In this document: in pieces, positions 51,241 through 61,105 of the stretch
How positions within the stretch are numbered: the first letter of the stretch is position 1
How the letters are laid out: each line of letters begins with the position of its first letter
Assembly (NCBI GenBank): GCA_016214145.1
Contig: JACRPA010000002.1
Coordinates: forward strand, 682,001-746,000
Reading direction: 5' to 3'
Source of the DNA: Rhodocyclales bacterium
GTDB taxonomy: Bacteria; Pseudomonadota; Gammaproteobacteria; Burkholderiales; Rhodocyclaceae
Length of the DNA stretch: 64,000 nt
Notes under the pieces: model-generated
Told to the model about the DNA's origin: nothing
Database searches by the model: none
What the model saw: only the letters and a program-made list of their open reading frames with translations
Program-made: the position numbers and the translations under genes

Positions 51241-52881
51241 ATGATCACTTACGATACCGACCCATCCCGCTACGCCCACTGGCGCCTGGCCTTCGACGGC
51301 CCCATCGCCACCCTCACCCTGGACATCCAGGAAGACCGCGGCATCAAGCCCGGCTATAAGCTCAAGCTGAACTCCTACGACCTCGGCGTCGACATGGAAC
51401 TGCACGATGCCGTGCAGCGCATCCGCTTCGAACATCCCGAGGTCAAGTGCGTCGTCATCACCAGCGGCAAGTCGCGCATGTTCTGCTCCGGCGCGAACAT
51501 CTACATGCTCGGCCTGTCCACCCATGCCTGGAAGGTGAACTTCTGCAAATTCACCAACGAGACGCGCAACGGGCTGGAGGATTCCAGCGAGCACTCCGGC
51601 CTGAAGTTCCTCGCTGCGCTCAACGGCGCCACCGCCGGCGGCGGCTACGAGATGGCGCTGGCCTGCGACGAGATCGCCATGATCGACGACCGCTCCACTT
51701 CGGTCAGCCTGCCCGAAGTGCCGCTGCTCGGCGTGCTGCCAGGCACCGGCGGCCTCACCCGCCTGGTGGACAAGCGCAGGATGCGCCGCGACCTCGCCGA
51801 CGTGTTCTGCACCACCTCGGAAGGCGTGCGCGCCGAGCGGGCGAAGGAATGGAAGCTGGTCGACCACATCGCCAAGCCGCAGCAGTTCGAGGAGATGGTC
51901 AAGGTTCGCGCCGCCGAGCTGGCGAAGCAGTCCGACCGACCCGGCGGCCAGGGCATCGCCCTCACCCCGCTCAACCGCAAGGACGATGAAAAGGGCTACC
52001 ACTACACCCACGTGGACGTCGAAATCGACCGCGCCGCCCGCACCGCCACGCTCACCGTCACGGCGCCGATGGGCCGCCAGCCCGACGAGCTGGAGGAAAT
52101 CCTCACGCAAGGCGCACGCTGGTGGCCGCTGGCCATGGCGCGCGAGCTGGACGACGCCATCCTCATGCTGCGCACCAACGACCTCGACATCGGCCTCTGG
52201 CAACTGAAGACGCGCGGCGACATCGGTGCCGTGCTGGAAGCCGACGCGACGATGGCGAAGTTCAAGGACAACTGGTTCGTGCGCGAGACCATCGGCATGC
52301 TGCGCCGCTGCCTGCGCCGCATCGATGTTTCCTCGCGCTCGCTGTTCGCCGTGCTCGACGAAGGCTCCTGCTTCGGCGGCCTGTTCTTCGAGCTGGCGCT
52401 CGCCGCCGACCGCAGCTTCATGCTGAAGATCGAGGACGACTTCGCCCGCGCGCCGAAAGTCGCGCTGTCGGAAGCCAACTTCGGCCTCTATCCGATGAAC
52501 AACGGCCTGTCGCGCCTGGCCACCCGCTTCGCCAATGAGTCCGCGCCGGTGGACGCCGCCCGCGCCACCCTCGGCAAGGCGCTGGAAGCCGACCAGGCCG
52601 CCGAACTCGGCCTCGTCACCTTCACGCCGGACGAGCTCGACTGGGACGAGGAGCTGCGCATCGCCATCGAGGAGCGCACCGCGCTTTCGCCGGACGCGCT
52701 GACGGGCATGGAAGCCTCCTTGCGCTTCGCCGGCGGCGAGACCATGGACACGCGCATCTTCGGCCGACTCACCGCCTGGCAGAACTGGATTTTCAACCGG
52801 CCGAACGCGGTCGGCGAAACTGGGGCGCTGAAAGTGTACGGCACCGGCGCCAAGGCGAAATTCAATTGGGAACGGGTGTAG
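51241..52881 (+). CDS. boxC: benzoyl-CoA-dihydrodiol lyase
   Basis: 546 residues. Cleaves 2,3-epoxybenzoyl-CoA by hydrolysis to 3,4-dehydroadipyl-CoA semialdehyde and formate. Double crotonase-like architecture; FCSGANIYMLGLSTHAWKVNFCKF near residue 80, LAALNGATAGGGYEMALACDE near 125 and CFGGLFFELALAADRSFML near 380 are diagnostic for BoxC. AAGGAGG lies 9 nt before the ATG. The stop codon TAG is the first three bases of the GTAG head shared by a REP. Confidence 0.96.
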   Translation: MITYDTDPSRYAHWRLAFDGPIATLTLDIQEDRGIKPGYKLKLNSYDLGVDMELHDAVQRIRFEHPEVKCVVITSGKSRMFCSGANIYMLGLSTHAWKVNFCKFTNETRNGLEDSSEHSGLKFLAALNGATAGGGYEMALACDEIAMIDDRSTSVSLPEVPLLGVLPGTGGLTRLVDKRRMRRDLADVFCTTSEGVRAERAKEWKLVDHIAKPQQFEEMVKVRAAELAKQSDRPGGQGIALTPLNRKDDEKGYHYTHVDVEIDRAARTATLTVTAPMGRQPDELEEILTQGARWWPLAMARELDDAILMLRTNDLDIGLWQLKTRGDIGAVLEADATMAKFKDNWFVRETIGMLRRCLRRIDVSSRSLFAVLDEGSCFGGLFFELALAADRSFMLKIEDDFARAPKVALSEANFGLYPMNNGLSRLATRFANESAPVDAARATLGKALEADQAAELGLVTFTPDELDWDEELRIAIEERTALSPDALTGMEASLRFAGGETMDTRIFGRLTAWQNWIFNRPNAVGETGALKVYGTGAKAKFNWERV

Positions 52882-52953
52882 GTCGGATGTAGGTCGGGCT
52901 TCAGCCCGACAACAGCGCCACTCGACCCCATGTCGGCCTGAAGGCCGACCTAC
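52878..52953. repeat. GTAG-type REPs supplying the boxC stop codon
   Basis: A partial REP head (GTAGGTCGG at 52878) overlaps the boxC stop codon; a full inverted pair (GTAG at 52889 to CTAC at 52953) follows. It separates boxC from boxB within the operon. Confidence 0.9.
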
Positions 52954-52979
52954 AGAACTGAAACAAGACAGGAGACACC

Positions 52980-54404
<1,425 letters not shown>

Positions 54405-54420
54405 AAGAGCAATAATCTTG

Positions 54421-54505
54421 AACCACAGAGGACACAGAGTGCACAGAGAAATCCAATAATGTCTTTTCTCTGCTCGTCTCTGTGTCCTCTGTGCTCTCTG
54501 TGGTT
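54421..54505. repeat. AACCACAGAG inverted repeat, copy 2
   Basis: AACCACAGAGGACACAGAG on the left and CTCTGTGCTCTCTGTGGTT on the right, between boxB and boxA. The stem may affect the boxB:boxA ratio. Copy 1 lies at 42889-42972. Confidence 0.9.
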
Positions 54506-54529
54506 AAGGATTTTGGTTTGGAGTTTCCC

Positions 54530-55741
54530 ATGACCACCGCCGAACTCACCAAGCAGCATCTCATCGACCCGGGCATCTGCATCCGCTGCAACACCTGCGA
54601 GGAGACCTGCCCGGTCAAGGCGATCAGCCACGACGCGCGCAACTACGTCGTGGACGCCGCGATCTGCAAGGACTGCCGCGCCTGCGTGCCGCCCTGCCCC
54701 ACCGGCGCCATCGACAACTGGTTCCCCATCGAAAAGGGCAAGCCGTACAGCCTGGAGGAGCAGCTCTCCTGGGACGAACTGCCGGCCGCGGCGCCGGTGG
54801 CGACCGCCGTCGGCGAACCGGAAGACGTGGCGCGGCTCACCACCGTAGCCACCGCCGGACAGGGCGGCCCGGTCGCCGCGCCCTGGTCGGCGGAAAAGCC
54901 GGCGGTCAATCTCTACAGCGAGAAGGGCCCGATCACCGCCACGCTGGCCGGCAACTTCCGCCTCACCGGCGACGATGCCAGCGCCGACATCCGCCACATC
55001 GTGCTCGACTTCGGCGGCGTGCATTTCCCCCTGCTCGAGGGCCAGAACATCGGCATCATCCCGCCCGGCGCCGACGCCAGCGGCCGGCCGCACCACGTCC
55101 GTCTTTATTCGGTGGCGAGCCCGCGCGACGGCGAGCGTCCCGGCTACCACAACTGCGCCATCACGGTGAAGCGCGTCGCCGAGGATCACGAAGGCAAACC
55201 GGTCAAGGGCGTCTGCTCGAACTACCTGTGCGACCTGAAGAAGGGCGACAAGGTGCAGGTCATCGGCCCCTTCGGCGCCACCTTCCTCATGCCCAACCAT
55301 GCGGGCTCCAGCCTGATGATGATCTGCACCGGCACCGGCTCGGCGCCGATGCGCGCCATGACCGAACGGCGCCGCCGCCGCATGGACCTCAATGAAGGCG
55401 GCGAACTGATGCTCTTCTTCGGCGCCCGCGCGCCGGACGAGCTGCCCTACTTCGGCCCGCTCATGAAGCTGCCGAAGGAATTCATCGACATCAACTTCGC
55501 CTTCTCGCGCGTGCCCGGCCAGCCCAAGCAGTACGTGCAGGACCTCATCCGCGCCCGCCACGACGCCGTCTGGCGCCAGCTCAACGACGAGAACTGCTAC
55601 ATCTACCTGTGCGGCCTGAAGGGCATGGAGAAAGGCGTCGACGAAGCCTTCCGCGACGTCTGCCGCCAGCACGGCGGCGACTGGGACAAGCTGCTGCCGC
55701 AGCTACGGGAGAAGAGCCGGTATCACGTCGAGACGTACTGA
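54530..55741 (+). CDS. boxA: benzoyl-CoA 2,3-epoxidase, reductase component
   Basis: 403 residues. NADPH-dependent flavoprotein that reduces BoxB. Two 4Fe-4S motifs at the N-terminus: [11 protein letters not shown] (Cys17, 20, 23, 27) and [11 protein letters not shown] (Cys46, 49, 52, 56). Then an FNR-type module: [14 protein letters not shown] for [20 protein letters not shown], and the NADPH part [15 protein letters not shown] with [21 protein letters not shown] at the end. ATG 54530 is the start that begins just before the first cluster. Confidence 0.97.
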   Translation: MTTAELTKQHLIDPGICIRCNTCEETCPVKAISHDARNYVVDAAICKDCRACVPPCPTGAIDNWFPIEKGKPYSLEEQLSWDELPAAAPVATAVGEPEDVARLTTVATAGQGGPVAAPWSAEKPAVNLYSEKGPITATLAGNFRLTGDDASADIRHIVLDFGGVHFPLLEGQNIGIIPPGADASGRPHHVRLYSVASPRDGERPGYHNCAITVKRVAEDHEGKPVKGVCSNYLCDLKKGDKVQVIGPFGATFLMPNHAGSSLMMICTGTGSAPMRAMTERRRRRMDLNEGGELMLFFGARAPDELPYFGPLMKLPKEFIDINFAFSRVPGQPKQYVQDLIRARHDAVWRQLNDENCYIYLCGLKGMEKGVDEAFRDVCRQHGGDWDKLLPQLREKSRYHVETY

Positions 55742-55758
55742 GAACCGGCGGTGCTAAT

Positions 55759-55812
55759 GTAGGTCGGGCTTCAGCCCGACTGCGGCGTCTGTCGGCCTGA
55801 AGGCCGACCTAC
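55759..55812. repeat. GTAG-type REP inverted pair (REPIN)
   Basis: GTAG-GTCGGGCT/AGCCCGAC and inverted GTCGGCCT/AGGCCGAC-CTAC, 18 nt after boxA, where it could end the box transcript. Confidence 0.9.
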
Positions 55813-55820
55813 AAGAGCGC

Positions 55821-55878
55821 TGGGAGCGGCGTCCACGCCGCGATTCAGGGCCGATTCGCGGCCTGGAGGCCGCTCCCA
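55821..55878. repeat. second REP-like family (GGGAGCGGC), inverted pair
   Basis: TGGGAGCGGCGTCCACGCCGC and an inverted GCGGCCTGGAGGCCGCTCCCA, each with its own GC hairpin. A GGAG head in place of GTAG suggests a distinct REP family; one copy only in this window. Confidence 0.8.
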
Positions 55879-55880
55879 CA

Positions 55881-55905
55881 GAAAGTCAGTCTCCGCAATA
55901 CGGCG
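55881..55905 (-). repeat. GCCGT-N8-GACTGACTTTT motif, copy 12
   Basis: Minus-strand copy, N8 ATTGCGGA, last T of the core replaced by C. It follows the GGAG REP pair and precedes the HepT-like gene end. Confidence 0.8.
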
Positions 55906-55931
55906 AAGTTCGATTGCCTCGCCATTCAGGC

Positions 55932-56291
55932 CTATCGACGGCCGCGCGGAGCCGGGGCGAGGATTGCTTCGATTGCCCGGATCAGATCCGGCACGCCCTT
56001 CGTCGCCACGGCGTACAGCCGCTCGTAGTTGATCTCGCCGTACTCATGCGCAAGCACATTGCGGAAGCCGATGATGGGCGCCCAGGGAATCCCGTCATGC
56101 CGGCGCCGGCACTCCACCGAGACGCGCCTGGCGGCTTCGCCGACGATTTCCAGCAACCGCTCGACGGCAAGCCGGGTGCGCTCGTCAGCCATCAAGGCGT
56201 CGTAGGAAATCCCCTTCATCATGTCCCGCGTGCGGCTCGCCGCATCCAGCATGTCCCACAAGTGGGCCGCATCGTGCTCACCGGGCTTCAT
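55932..56291 (-). CDS. hepT: HepT-like HEPN RNase toxin
   Basis: 119 residues (DUF86). The RNase motif RX4HXY reads RNVLAHEY near residue 87, followed by GEINYERLYAVATKGVPDLI. Start ATG 56291 is used; the longer frame upstream lies within the MntA gene. Overlaps mntA by 14 nt. In type VII systems MntA modifies the tyrosine of this motif. Confidence 0.92.
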   Translation of the reverse strand: MKPGEHDAAHLWDMLDAASRTRDMMKGISYDALMADERTRLAVERLLEIVGEAARRVSVECRRRHDGIPWAPIIGFRNVLAHEYGEINYERLYAVATKGVPDLIRAIEAILAPAPRGRR

Positions 56292-56952
56292 ACAGCACCC
56301 TGAGATCGGGCAGGATCGATTTGCGTCGATAGGGATTGCGCAGGATGCCCGGCGGCGCCAGGTCGATGCGCCGGTTGCCAAACAGCCCGGCAAGCGCACT
56401 TTCCATTTCCGGCGCGCTCCACAACGAAGGCGCCTTCTCCGGCTCGAACTCCACCATCAGGTCGATGTCGCTCTCGGGCGTCAATTCGTTGCGCGCCGCT
56501 GAACCGAACAGGCTCAATTTCCGGATGCCGTACTTGCGGCACAGCGCCGCCAGTTTCGCGCGCGGAATCCGCAGCGCCTTCTTGTCGGCGGCCCGATAGG
56601 GCGCAACCGGGCTGTGCAGCGCCAGGGCCGGGGCAACGGCCTCCTGCCTATAGGCCACCGGCACGGCTTCGGCATTGATCGTTTTCCGGACCAGGCCGGC
56701 GATTTCGCGGAAAACCGGCGAGCGCCGGTTCGCCTGGTAATGCTTCTGGTTGCCGATCCAGGCAACCGTCAGCAACCCGGCCGCCGCAAGCCGCTCCAGT
56801 TCACGCTGTACCGCACCGATGCCGGCACCAGCATGACGCACGATCTCGTTGGCGAAAAAACTGCGTTCCGGATGGCCGAACAGCAACCCCAGCACGCGCC
56901 GCTGTGTCTTGGTAAAAAGCGCCTCGGAAGGGCTCGCCTCTATAGTTCCCAT
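56278..56952 (-). CDS. MntA-like nucleotidyltransferase with N-terminal winged helix
   Basis: 224 residues. C-terminal MNT domain with GSAARNELTPESDIDLMVEF near residue 150 (GSX10DXD). Unusually, residues 1-95 form a winged-helix DNA-binding domain (LFTKTQRRVLGLLFGHPERSFFANEIVRHAG, AAGLLTVAWIGNQKHYQANR), so antitoxin and regulator are fused. The start chosen, ATG 56952, lies inside an operator palindrome at the probable start of transcription; 56988 is the only other ATG of interest and lies in the -35 box. Confidence 0.88.
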   Translation of the reverse strand: MGTIEASPSEALFTKTQRRVLGLLFGHPERSFFANEIVRHAGAGIGAVQRELERLAAAGLLTVAWIGNQKHYQANRRSPVFREIAGLVRKTINAEAVPVAYRQEAVAPALALHSPVAPYRAADKKALRIPRAKLAALCRKYGIRKLSLFGSAARNELTPESDIDLMVEFEPEKAPSLWSAPEMESALAGLFGNRRIDLAPPGILRNPYRRKSILPDLRVLYEAR

Positions 56953-56988
56953 ATTGGGAATGATAGCTCCCAATACGGGAATCATCAA
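56946..56988 (-). promoter_or_regulatory. self-regulated promoter of the MntA/HepT pair
   Basis: On the minus strand, TTGATG (56983-56988), 17 nt, TATCAT (56960-56965). Two matching operators: TCCC-N5-GGGA (56968-56980) in the spacer and TTCCCA-N3-TGGGAA (56946-56960) just after the -10. The MntA start codon lies in the second operator, so the message may be leaderless. Confidence 0.75.
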
Positions 56989-57013
56989 GGCCGGGGGAAT
57001 CAGACCGGCAGGA

Positions 57014-58024
57014 TCACCCCGCGGCTTTCACCTCCACCACCACCTTCCCGGTGGCGTGGCCGGCCTCGCTATAGGCCAGCGCCTCGCGCACCTGGTCGAG
57101 CGAAAACACCTTGTCGATGACCGGCCGCACGCTGCCCTCAGCGAGCAGCCGGCCGATCTGCGCGAGCTGCTCGCCGCTCGGGTGCATGAACAGGTACTCG
57201 TAGCGCACGCCGTGCTTTTTCGCCAGGCGCAGGGTCTTGCGGCTGAGGAAATCGAGCAGCACGCCGAGGAGGGGATTCAGCCCGAATTCACGCGCCAGGC
57301 GGCCGTCCGGCTTGCCGGCGATGCTCACCAGCGCGCCGCCGCGCTTGAGCACGGCGAAGGAACGGTGCTGGATGTCGCCGGCCTGCGTGTCGAAGACCAG
57401 GTCCTGGCCGCTGACGACGTCCTCGAAACGCTGCGCCTTGTAGTCGATGACGATGTCGGCGCCCAGGCCGCGGGCCAGATCCGCATTGCGCGCGCCGACG
57501 GTGGTGGCGACCGTCGCGCCGGCGTGATGGGCGAGCTGGATGGCGAAGCTGCCCACGCCGCCCGAGCCGCCGTGGATCAACACCTTCTGCCCGGCCTCCA
57601 GGCGGCCGATCTCGAACAGCGCCTGCCAGGCCGTCAGGCCGGCCAGCGGCACCGCGGCCGCCTCGATGTGAGTGAGGTTCGCCGGCCTGGCGGCGGCATC
57701 CGCCTCGGCCACCACGGCAAACTCGGCGAAGGCGCCGATGCGCTTCTTGTCCATGCGCGCGAACACCGCGTCGCCGGGCCTGAAGCGCGTCACGCCGGCG
57801 CCGACCGCCTGCACCACGCCCGAGAAGTCGTTGCCGAGGATGAGCGGAAAGCCGAAGGGGACGATCATCTTCAGCATGCCGTCGCGAATCTTGAAGTCCA
57901 CCGGGTTCACGCTGGCGGCATGCACTTCCACCAGCAGCTCGCCCGGCCCCGCCTGCGGCGCCGGCAGTTCGCCGACTTCGACGACCTTGTTGCCGCCGTA
58001 GCGGCGGATGAAGGCGGCTTTCAT
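57014..58024 (-). CDS. zinc-free NADP-dependent oxidoreductase (quinone-oxidoreductase type)
   Basis: 336 residues. Medium-chain dehydrogenase fold: NDFSGVVQAVGAGVTRFRPGDAVFA, AAAVPLAGLTAWQAL and the NADP motif IHGGSGGVGSFAIQLAHHAGATV near residue 148. No zinc ligands are seen, so quinone or enone reduction is likely. ATG 58024 begins MKAAFIRRYGG. It overlaps the end of the broken antitoxin frame. Confidence 0.92.
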   Translation of the reverse strand: MKAAFIRRYGGNKVVEVGELPAPQAGPGELLVEVHAASVNPVDFKIRDGMLKMIVPFGFPLILGNDFSGVVQAVGAGVTRFRPGDAVFARMDKKRIGAFAEFAVVAEADAAARPANLTHIEAAAVPLAGLTAWQALFEIGRLEAGQKVLIHGGSGGVGSFAIQLAHHAGATVATTVGARNADLARGLGADIVIDYKAQRFEDVVSGQDLVFDTQAGDIQHRSFAVLKRGGALVSIAGKPDGRLAREFGLNPLLGVLLDFLSRKTLRLAKKHGVRYEYLFMHPSGEQLAQIGRLLAEGSVRPVIDKVFSLDQVREALAYSEAGHATGKVVVEVKAAG

Positions 58025-58190
58025 TTGCGGGAGCTGGAGTAACGCGGCGCCTTCAGGCGGCATTGCCACCGCTCGGCCCCAAGTGCCTTGCCGGCCATGA
58101 CTTCACCACCATGCCGCGCCGGGTCGAATCGCGCCAGCCGCTCTTCCAGGCTCGGCATGGCATCGATATGGCTGACGATCTCCCGAAACG
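58021..58190 (-). pseudogene. MazE/AbrB-type antitoxin, C-terminal remnant
   Basis: The residues MPSLEERLARFDPARHGGEVMAG and ALGAERW match the C-terminal toxin-binding tail of MazE-type antitoxins. The N-terminal DNA-binding half is missing; the reading frame instead runs into two hairpin repeats (58198-58264). No MazF gene follows. A gene broken by repeat insertion or deletion. Confidence 0.75.
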
Positions 58191-58197
58191 CTCCGTC

Positions 58198-58264
58198 ATT
58201 CCCGCGCACGCGGGAATCCATTGTCTTTGTTTGAACGCCGCTGGGTCCCCGCTTTCGCGGGGAC
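58198..58264. repeat. two adjacent ATTCCCGC / GTCCCCGC hairpins
   Basis: ATTCCCGCG-CA-CGCGGGAAT (58198-58217) and GTCCCCGC-TTTC-GCGGGGAC (58245-58264). The first belongs to the same family as 32292-32311. They interrupt the MazE-like antitoxin. Confidence 0.88.
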
Positions 58265-58320
58265 GACGATTTATTCTCAGTCATTTACACGCTCTCCAGG
58301 GAATGGGACGCCCAGTCCGC

Positions 58321-59178
58321 TCACTTCGCCAGCAGGAACTCCCGCACCACCGCCACCTGCGCCTCGTCGAGGAACATCGGCGCGTGGCCGACGCCGGGGA
58401 TCTCGGCGATGGTCGCCTTCGGGCCGCGCAGGCCCATCTCCAGGCAGGTCTCGTGCGAAAGCAGGTCGGACTCGGCGCCACGCACCACCAGGGTCGGGCA
58501 GCGGATGGCGTCGTAGAGCGGCCAGAGGAGCACGTCCTCGCCGTCCATCGCCTTGCGGAAGGGCTCGGCGATGCCCGGGTCGTAGACGAACTCGTAGCCG
58601 CCGTCGGCCTTCTGCCGCGTGACGTGCTCGGTGAGGTGCTTCCACTGCGCGTCGGTCAATTGCCCGAAGGTCGCGCTGACCAGGCGCACGTACTGCTCGG
58701 CCTCGGCGAAGGAGGCGAACTGCGGCGCAAGGCCGACGTATTCGCCGATGCGCTTCACCGCCGCCGCCTTGATCACCGGGCCGACGTCGTTGAGCACCAG
58801 CCGGGTGATCGGGGAATCCGTCTGCGCGGCGAGCGCCATGCCGATCATGCCGCCCATCGAGGTGCCGACCCAGTGCACCTCGTCCACGTTGAGCCGCGCG
58901 ATCAGCGTCACCATGTCGGCGGCGTACTGATGCACCTGGTAGTTATCCTTGAGTCGCAGCCAGTTGCTGCGGCCGCGGCCGACCACGTCGGGGCAGACGA
59001 CGCGGTAGTGCCCCGACAGCGACTGCGCCAGGACGTCGAAGTCGCGCGCGTTGCGCGTGAGGCCGTGCACGCAGACCAGTACGCGCGGATTGTGCGGATC
59101 GCCCCACTCGACGTAGGCCATGCGGTGCAGGCCGCCGGGGCTGAGGCACTGTACGGTGTGTTGGCGCATTTCGCTCAT
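58321..59178 (-). CDS. alpha/beta hydrolase
   Basis: 285 residues. Ser in GTSMGG near residue 110, Asp in VRGAESDLLS near 227, His in GVGHAPMFLDE near 260; oxyanion segment VHGLTRNARDFD near 38. The N-terminal part CLSPGGLHRMAYVEWG is shared with hydrolases of many proteobacterial genomes; substrate unknown. ATG 59178 chosen because a GGAG lies 6 nt upstream; the ATG two codons earlier abuts the GGAG. Confidence 0.9.
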   Translation of the reverse strand: MSEMRQHTVQCLSPGGLHRMAYVEWGDPHNPRVLVCVHGLTRNARDFDVLAQSLSGHYRVVCPDVVGRGRSNWLRLKDNYQVHQYAADMVTLIARLNVDEVHWVGTSMGGMIGMALAAQTDSPITRLVLNDVGPVIKAAAVKRIGEYVGLAPQFASFAEAEQYVRLVSATFGQLTDAQWKHLTEHVTRQKADGGYEFVYDPGIAEPFRKAMDGEDVLLWPLYDAIRCPTLVVRGAESDLLSHETCLEMGLRGPKATIAEIPGVGHAPMFLDEAQVAVVREFLLAK

Positions 59179-59231
59179 GGACATCTCCTTTGACGGGAAG
59201 TTTAGCAGTTCGATACGATAAACTCGTCGCC

Positions 59232-60524
59232 ATGACGTTCGGTCGCCGCCGCTTTCTTGCCGCCTCTCTCGCCGCCTGCTCTGCACCGCTCTTCGCACAG
59301 GCGCCGCCGGCCCTGCTGCCCGCCTCGAAAGGCCGGCGCGTCGTCATTGTCGGCGGCGGCTGGGGCGGCCTGTCGGCGGCGCGCCACCTGCGCGCGCTGG
59401 CGCCGGAACTGGACGTCGTGTTGCTGGAGAAAAACCCGTCCTTCTTCTCCATGCCGCTGTCGAACAAGTGGCTGGCCGGGCTGGTCGACGAAAAGCTGCT
59501 GACGCACGACTGCCGCGCCGCCGCGAACGCCTACGGCTACACCTTCCTCCAGGCCGAGGTCACGGCGCTCGACCGCGAGCGGCGCCGCGTACACACCGCG
59601 CAGGGTACGGTCGACTACGACTGGCTGGTGCTCGCCGTCGGCATTCGCCACGACTACGCCGCCTGGTTCGGCGAGGATGCCCGCGCCATCGCACATACAA
59701 GGCAGAACTACTTCTGCGCGTACACGCCGGGCGCCGAGTTCCGCGCCCTCAAGGCGAAGCTGGAAAACTTCAAGGGCGGCGACCTCGTCATGACGATTCC
59801 GCCGCCGCCCTACCGCTGCCAGCTCTCGCCCTACGAGCGGGCGCTGATGATCGGCCACCTGTTCAAGTCGCGCGCCGTGTCAGGGAGACTGACTTTGCTC
59901 GACCCCAACCCGCTGCCGCAGCGCTTCGCCGACGTTTTCCGCGAGCAGTACAGGGACCAGATCGCGCATGTGCCGCATGCGCGGGTGAAGTCGGTTGACC
60001 CCTTCGCCAGGACCATCGCCACCGAGTTCGACGACATCCGCTTCGACGAGGCCATCCTCATGCCGCCGCAGCAGGCCGGAGACCTCGCCTGGCAGGCGGA
60101 CCTCATTGGCCGCGATGCCGGGGGCAAGCCAAGCGGCTGGGCGGCGCAGGAGCCGCTGCATCTGCATGCCGTGGGGGACGAGCGGGTCTTTCTCGTCGGC
60201 GACATGATCGACCGCGCCTCGCCCTTGTTCGGCCACTACCCCAAGAGCGGCCACATGGCGAGCCGCCTCGGCCGCATCGCCGCGCAGGAGATCGCCGCGC
60301 GCGCCGGCGGCAAGGCGCCCGAAACGCTGTTGCCGGAAAGCAGCTGCTTCATCACCACAAGGCTGGAACCGCAGGAATCGCTGCGCCTCGACACGCACTA
60401 CCGCCTGCGCGGCGACGGGCTCATCGTGCAGTCGGCGAAGCAGAACGTCGATCCCAACCCGCGCGGGGAGGACGTCGACTGGGCGAAGGGGATGTTCGGG
60501 GAGTTTCTTGCCTACAGGCCCTGA
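59232..60524 (+). CDS. FAD-dependent sulfide dehydrogenase-like protein (FccB family)
   Basis: 430 residues. Tat signal GRRRFLAASLAACSAPLFAQA, then FAD fold VVIVGGGWGGLSAARHLRALAP, later YDWLVLAVGIRHDY and VFLVGDMIDRASPLFGHYPKSGHMA. This matches flavocytochrome c sulfide dehydrogenase flavoprotein subunits, which oxidise sulfide in the periplasm; no cytochrome partner gene is next to it, so another substrate is possible. Residues SGRLTL near 220 coincide with an in-frame GACTGACTTT motif. Confidence 0.85.
   Translation: MTFGRRRFLAASLAACSAPLFAQAPPALLPASKGRRVVIVGGGWGGLSAARHLRALAPELDVVLLEKNPSFFSMPLSNKWLAGLVDEKLLTHDCRAAANAYGYTFLQAEVTALDRERRRVHTAQGTVDYDWLVLAVGIRHDYAAWFGEDARAIAHTRQNYFCAYTPGAEFRALKAKLENFKGGDLVMTIPPPPYRCQLSPYERALMIGHLFKSRAVSGRLTLLDPNPLPQRFADVFREQYRDQIAHVPHARVKSVDPFARTIATEFDDIRFDEAILMPPQQAGDLAWQADLIGRDAGGKPSGWAAQEPLHLHAVGDERVFLVGDMIDRASPLFGHYPKSGHMASRLGRIAAQEIAARAGGKAPETLLPESSCFITTRLEPQESLRLDTHYRLRGDGLIVQSAKQNVDPNPRGEDVDWAKGMFGEFLAYRP
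59873..59897 (+). repeat. GCCGT-N8-GACTGACTTTT motif inside a gene, copy 13
   Basis: N8 is GTCAGGGA; the last base is G instead of T. It encodes AVSGRLTL in the flavoprotein without obvious insertion or frame change. Confidence 0.75.
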
Positions 60525-60534
60525 ACACCACCCT

Positions 60535-60591
60535 GTAGGTCGGCCTTCAGGCCGACTTCGGCGCTTGTCGTCGGGCTAAAGCCCGACCTAC
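60535..60591. repeat. GTAG-type REP inverted pair (REPIN)
   Basis: GTAG-GTCGGCCT/AGGCCGAC and inverted GTCGGGCT/AGCCCGAC-CTAC between the convergent flavoprotein and DUF411 genes. Confidence 0.9.
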
Positions 60592-60599
60592 GAAACAGC

Positions 60600-61085
60600 T
60601 TAGTGCCGCGCCCAGACTTTGGTCTTGCCGTCGGGCAGGACCAGCAGGGTGTCGTAGAACTCGCGGCGCGGCGGCGCGTTCTCGCGGTCGACGATGGTGC
60701 AGCCGCGCTCGCAGCTGAAATCGGCGCCGGTCGGCTCTCGCCCCGGCGCGCCCATCGGCAGGCCGGGCACGGCGAGGCCGCGCGCCTTCGGCTTTTCCTT
60801 CAGCAATTCCTTGATGTCCTCGGCCGGCACGTGGCCTTCGATGAAATACCCTGCCACCTTCGCGGTCATGCGCGACTCGACCGCGGCCGGCACCTTGAAG
60901 CGGCGCTTGATGGCATCGATATCGTCGACCTCCTTCACCGTGACCTTGAAGCCGTTCTGCCGCAGGTGCTCGGCCCAGTCGATGCAGGACAGGCAGACCT
61001 TCGGCACGTAGACCTCGACCGGCGGCAGGGTTTCCGCCGCCGCCGGCAGGGCCGCCAGCGCGGCGAGGAGGATCAGTCTTTTCAT
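60600..61085 (-). CDS. DUF411-family secreted protein
   Basis: 161 residues, signal peptide KRLILLAALAALPAAA. VEVYVPKVCLSCIDWAEHLRQNGF near residue 28 carries the CxxC pair; the family often sits with copper-resistance genes and may bind metal. The C-terminal extension with CERGC (near 128) is longer than usual for DUF411. Start ATG 61085; it lies 20 nt downstream of the comEC stop. Confidence 0.82.
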   Translation of the reverse strand: MKRLILLAALAALPAAAETLPPVEVYVPKVCLSCIDWAEHLRQNGFKVTVKEVDDIDAIKRRFKVPAAVESRMTAKVAGYFIEGHVPAEDIKELLKEKPKARGLAVPGLPMGAPGREPTGADFSCERGCTIVDRENAPPRREFYDTLLVLPDGKTKVWARH

Positions 61086-61105
61086 GGCTGCATTTTCGTT
61101 CAATC

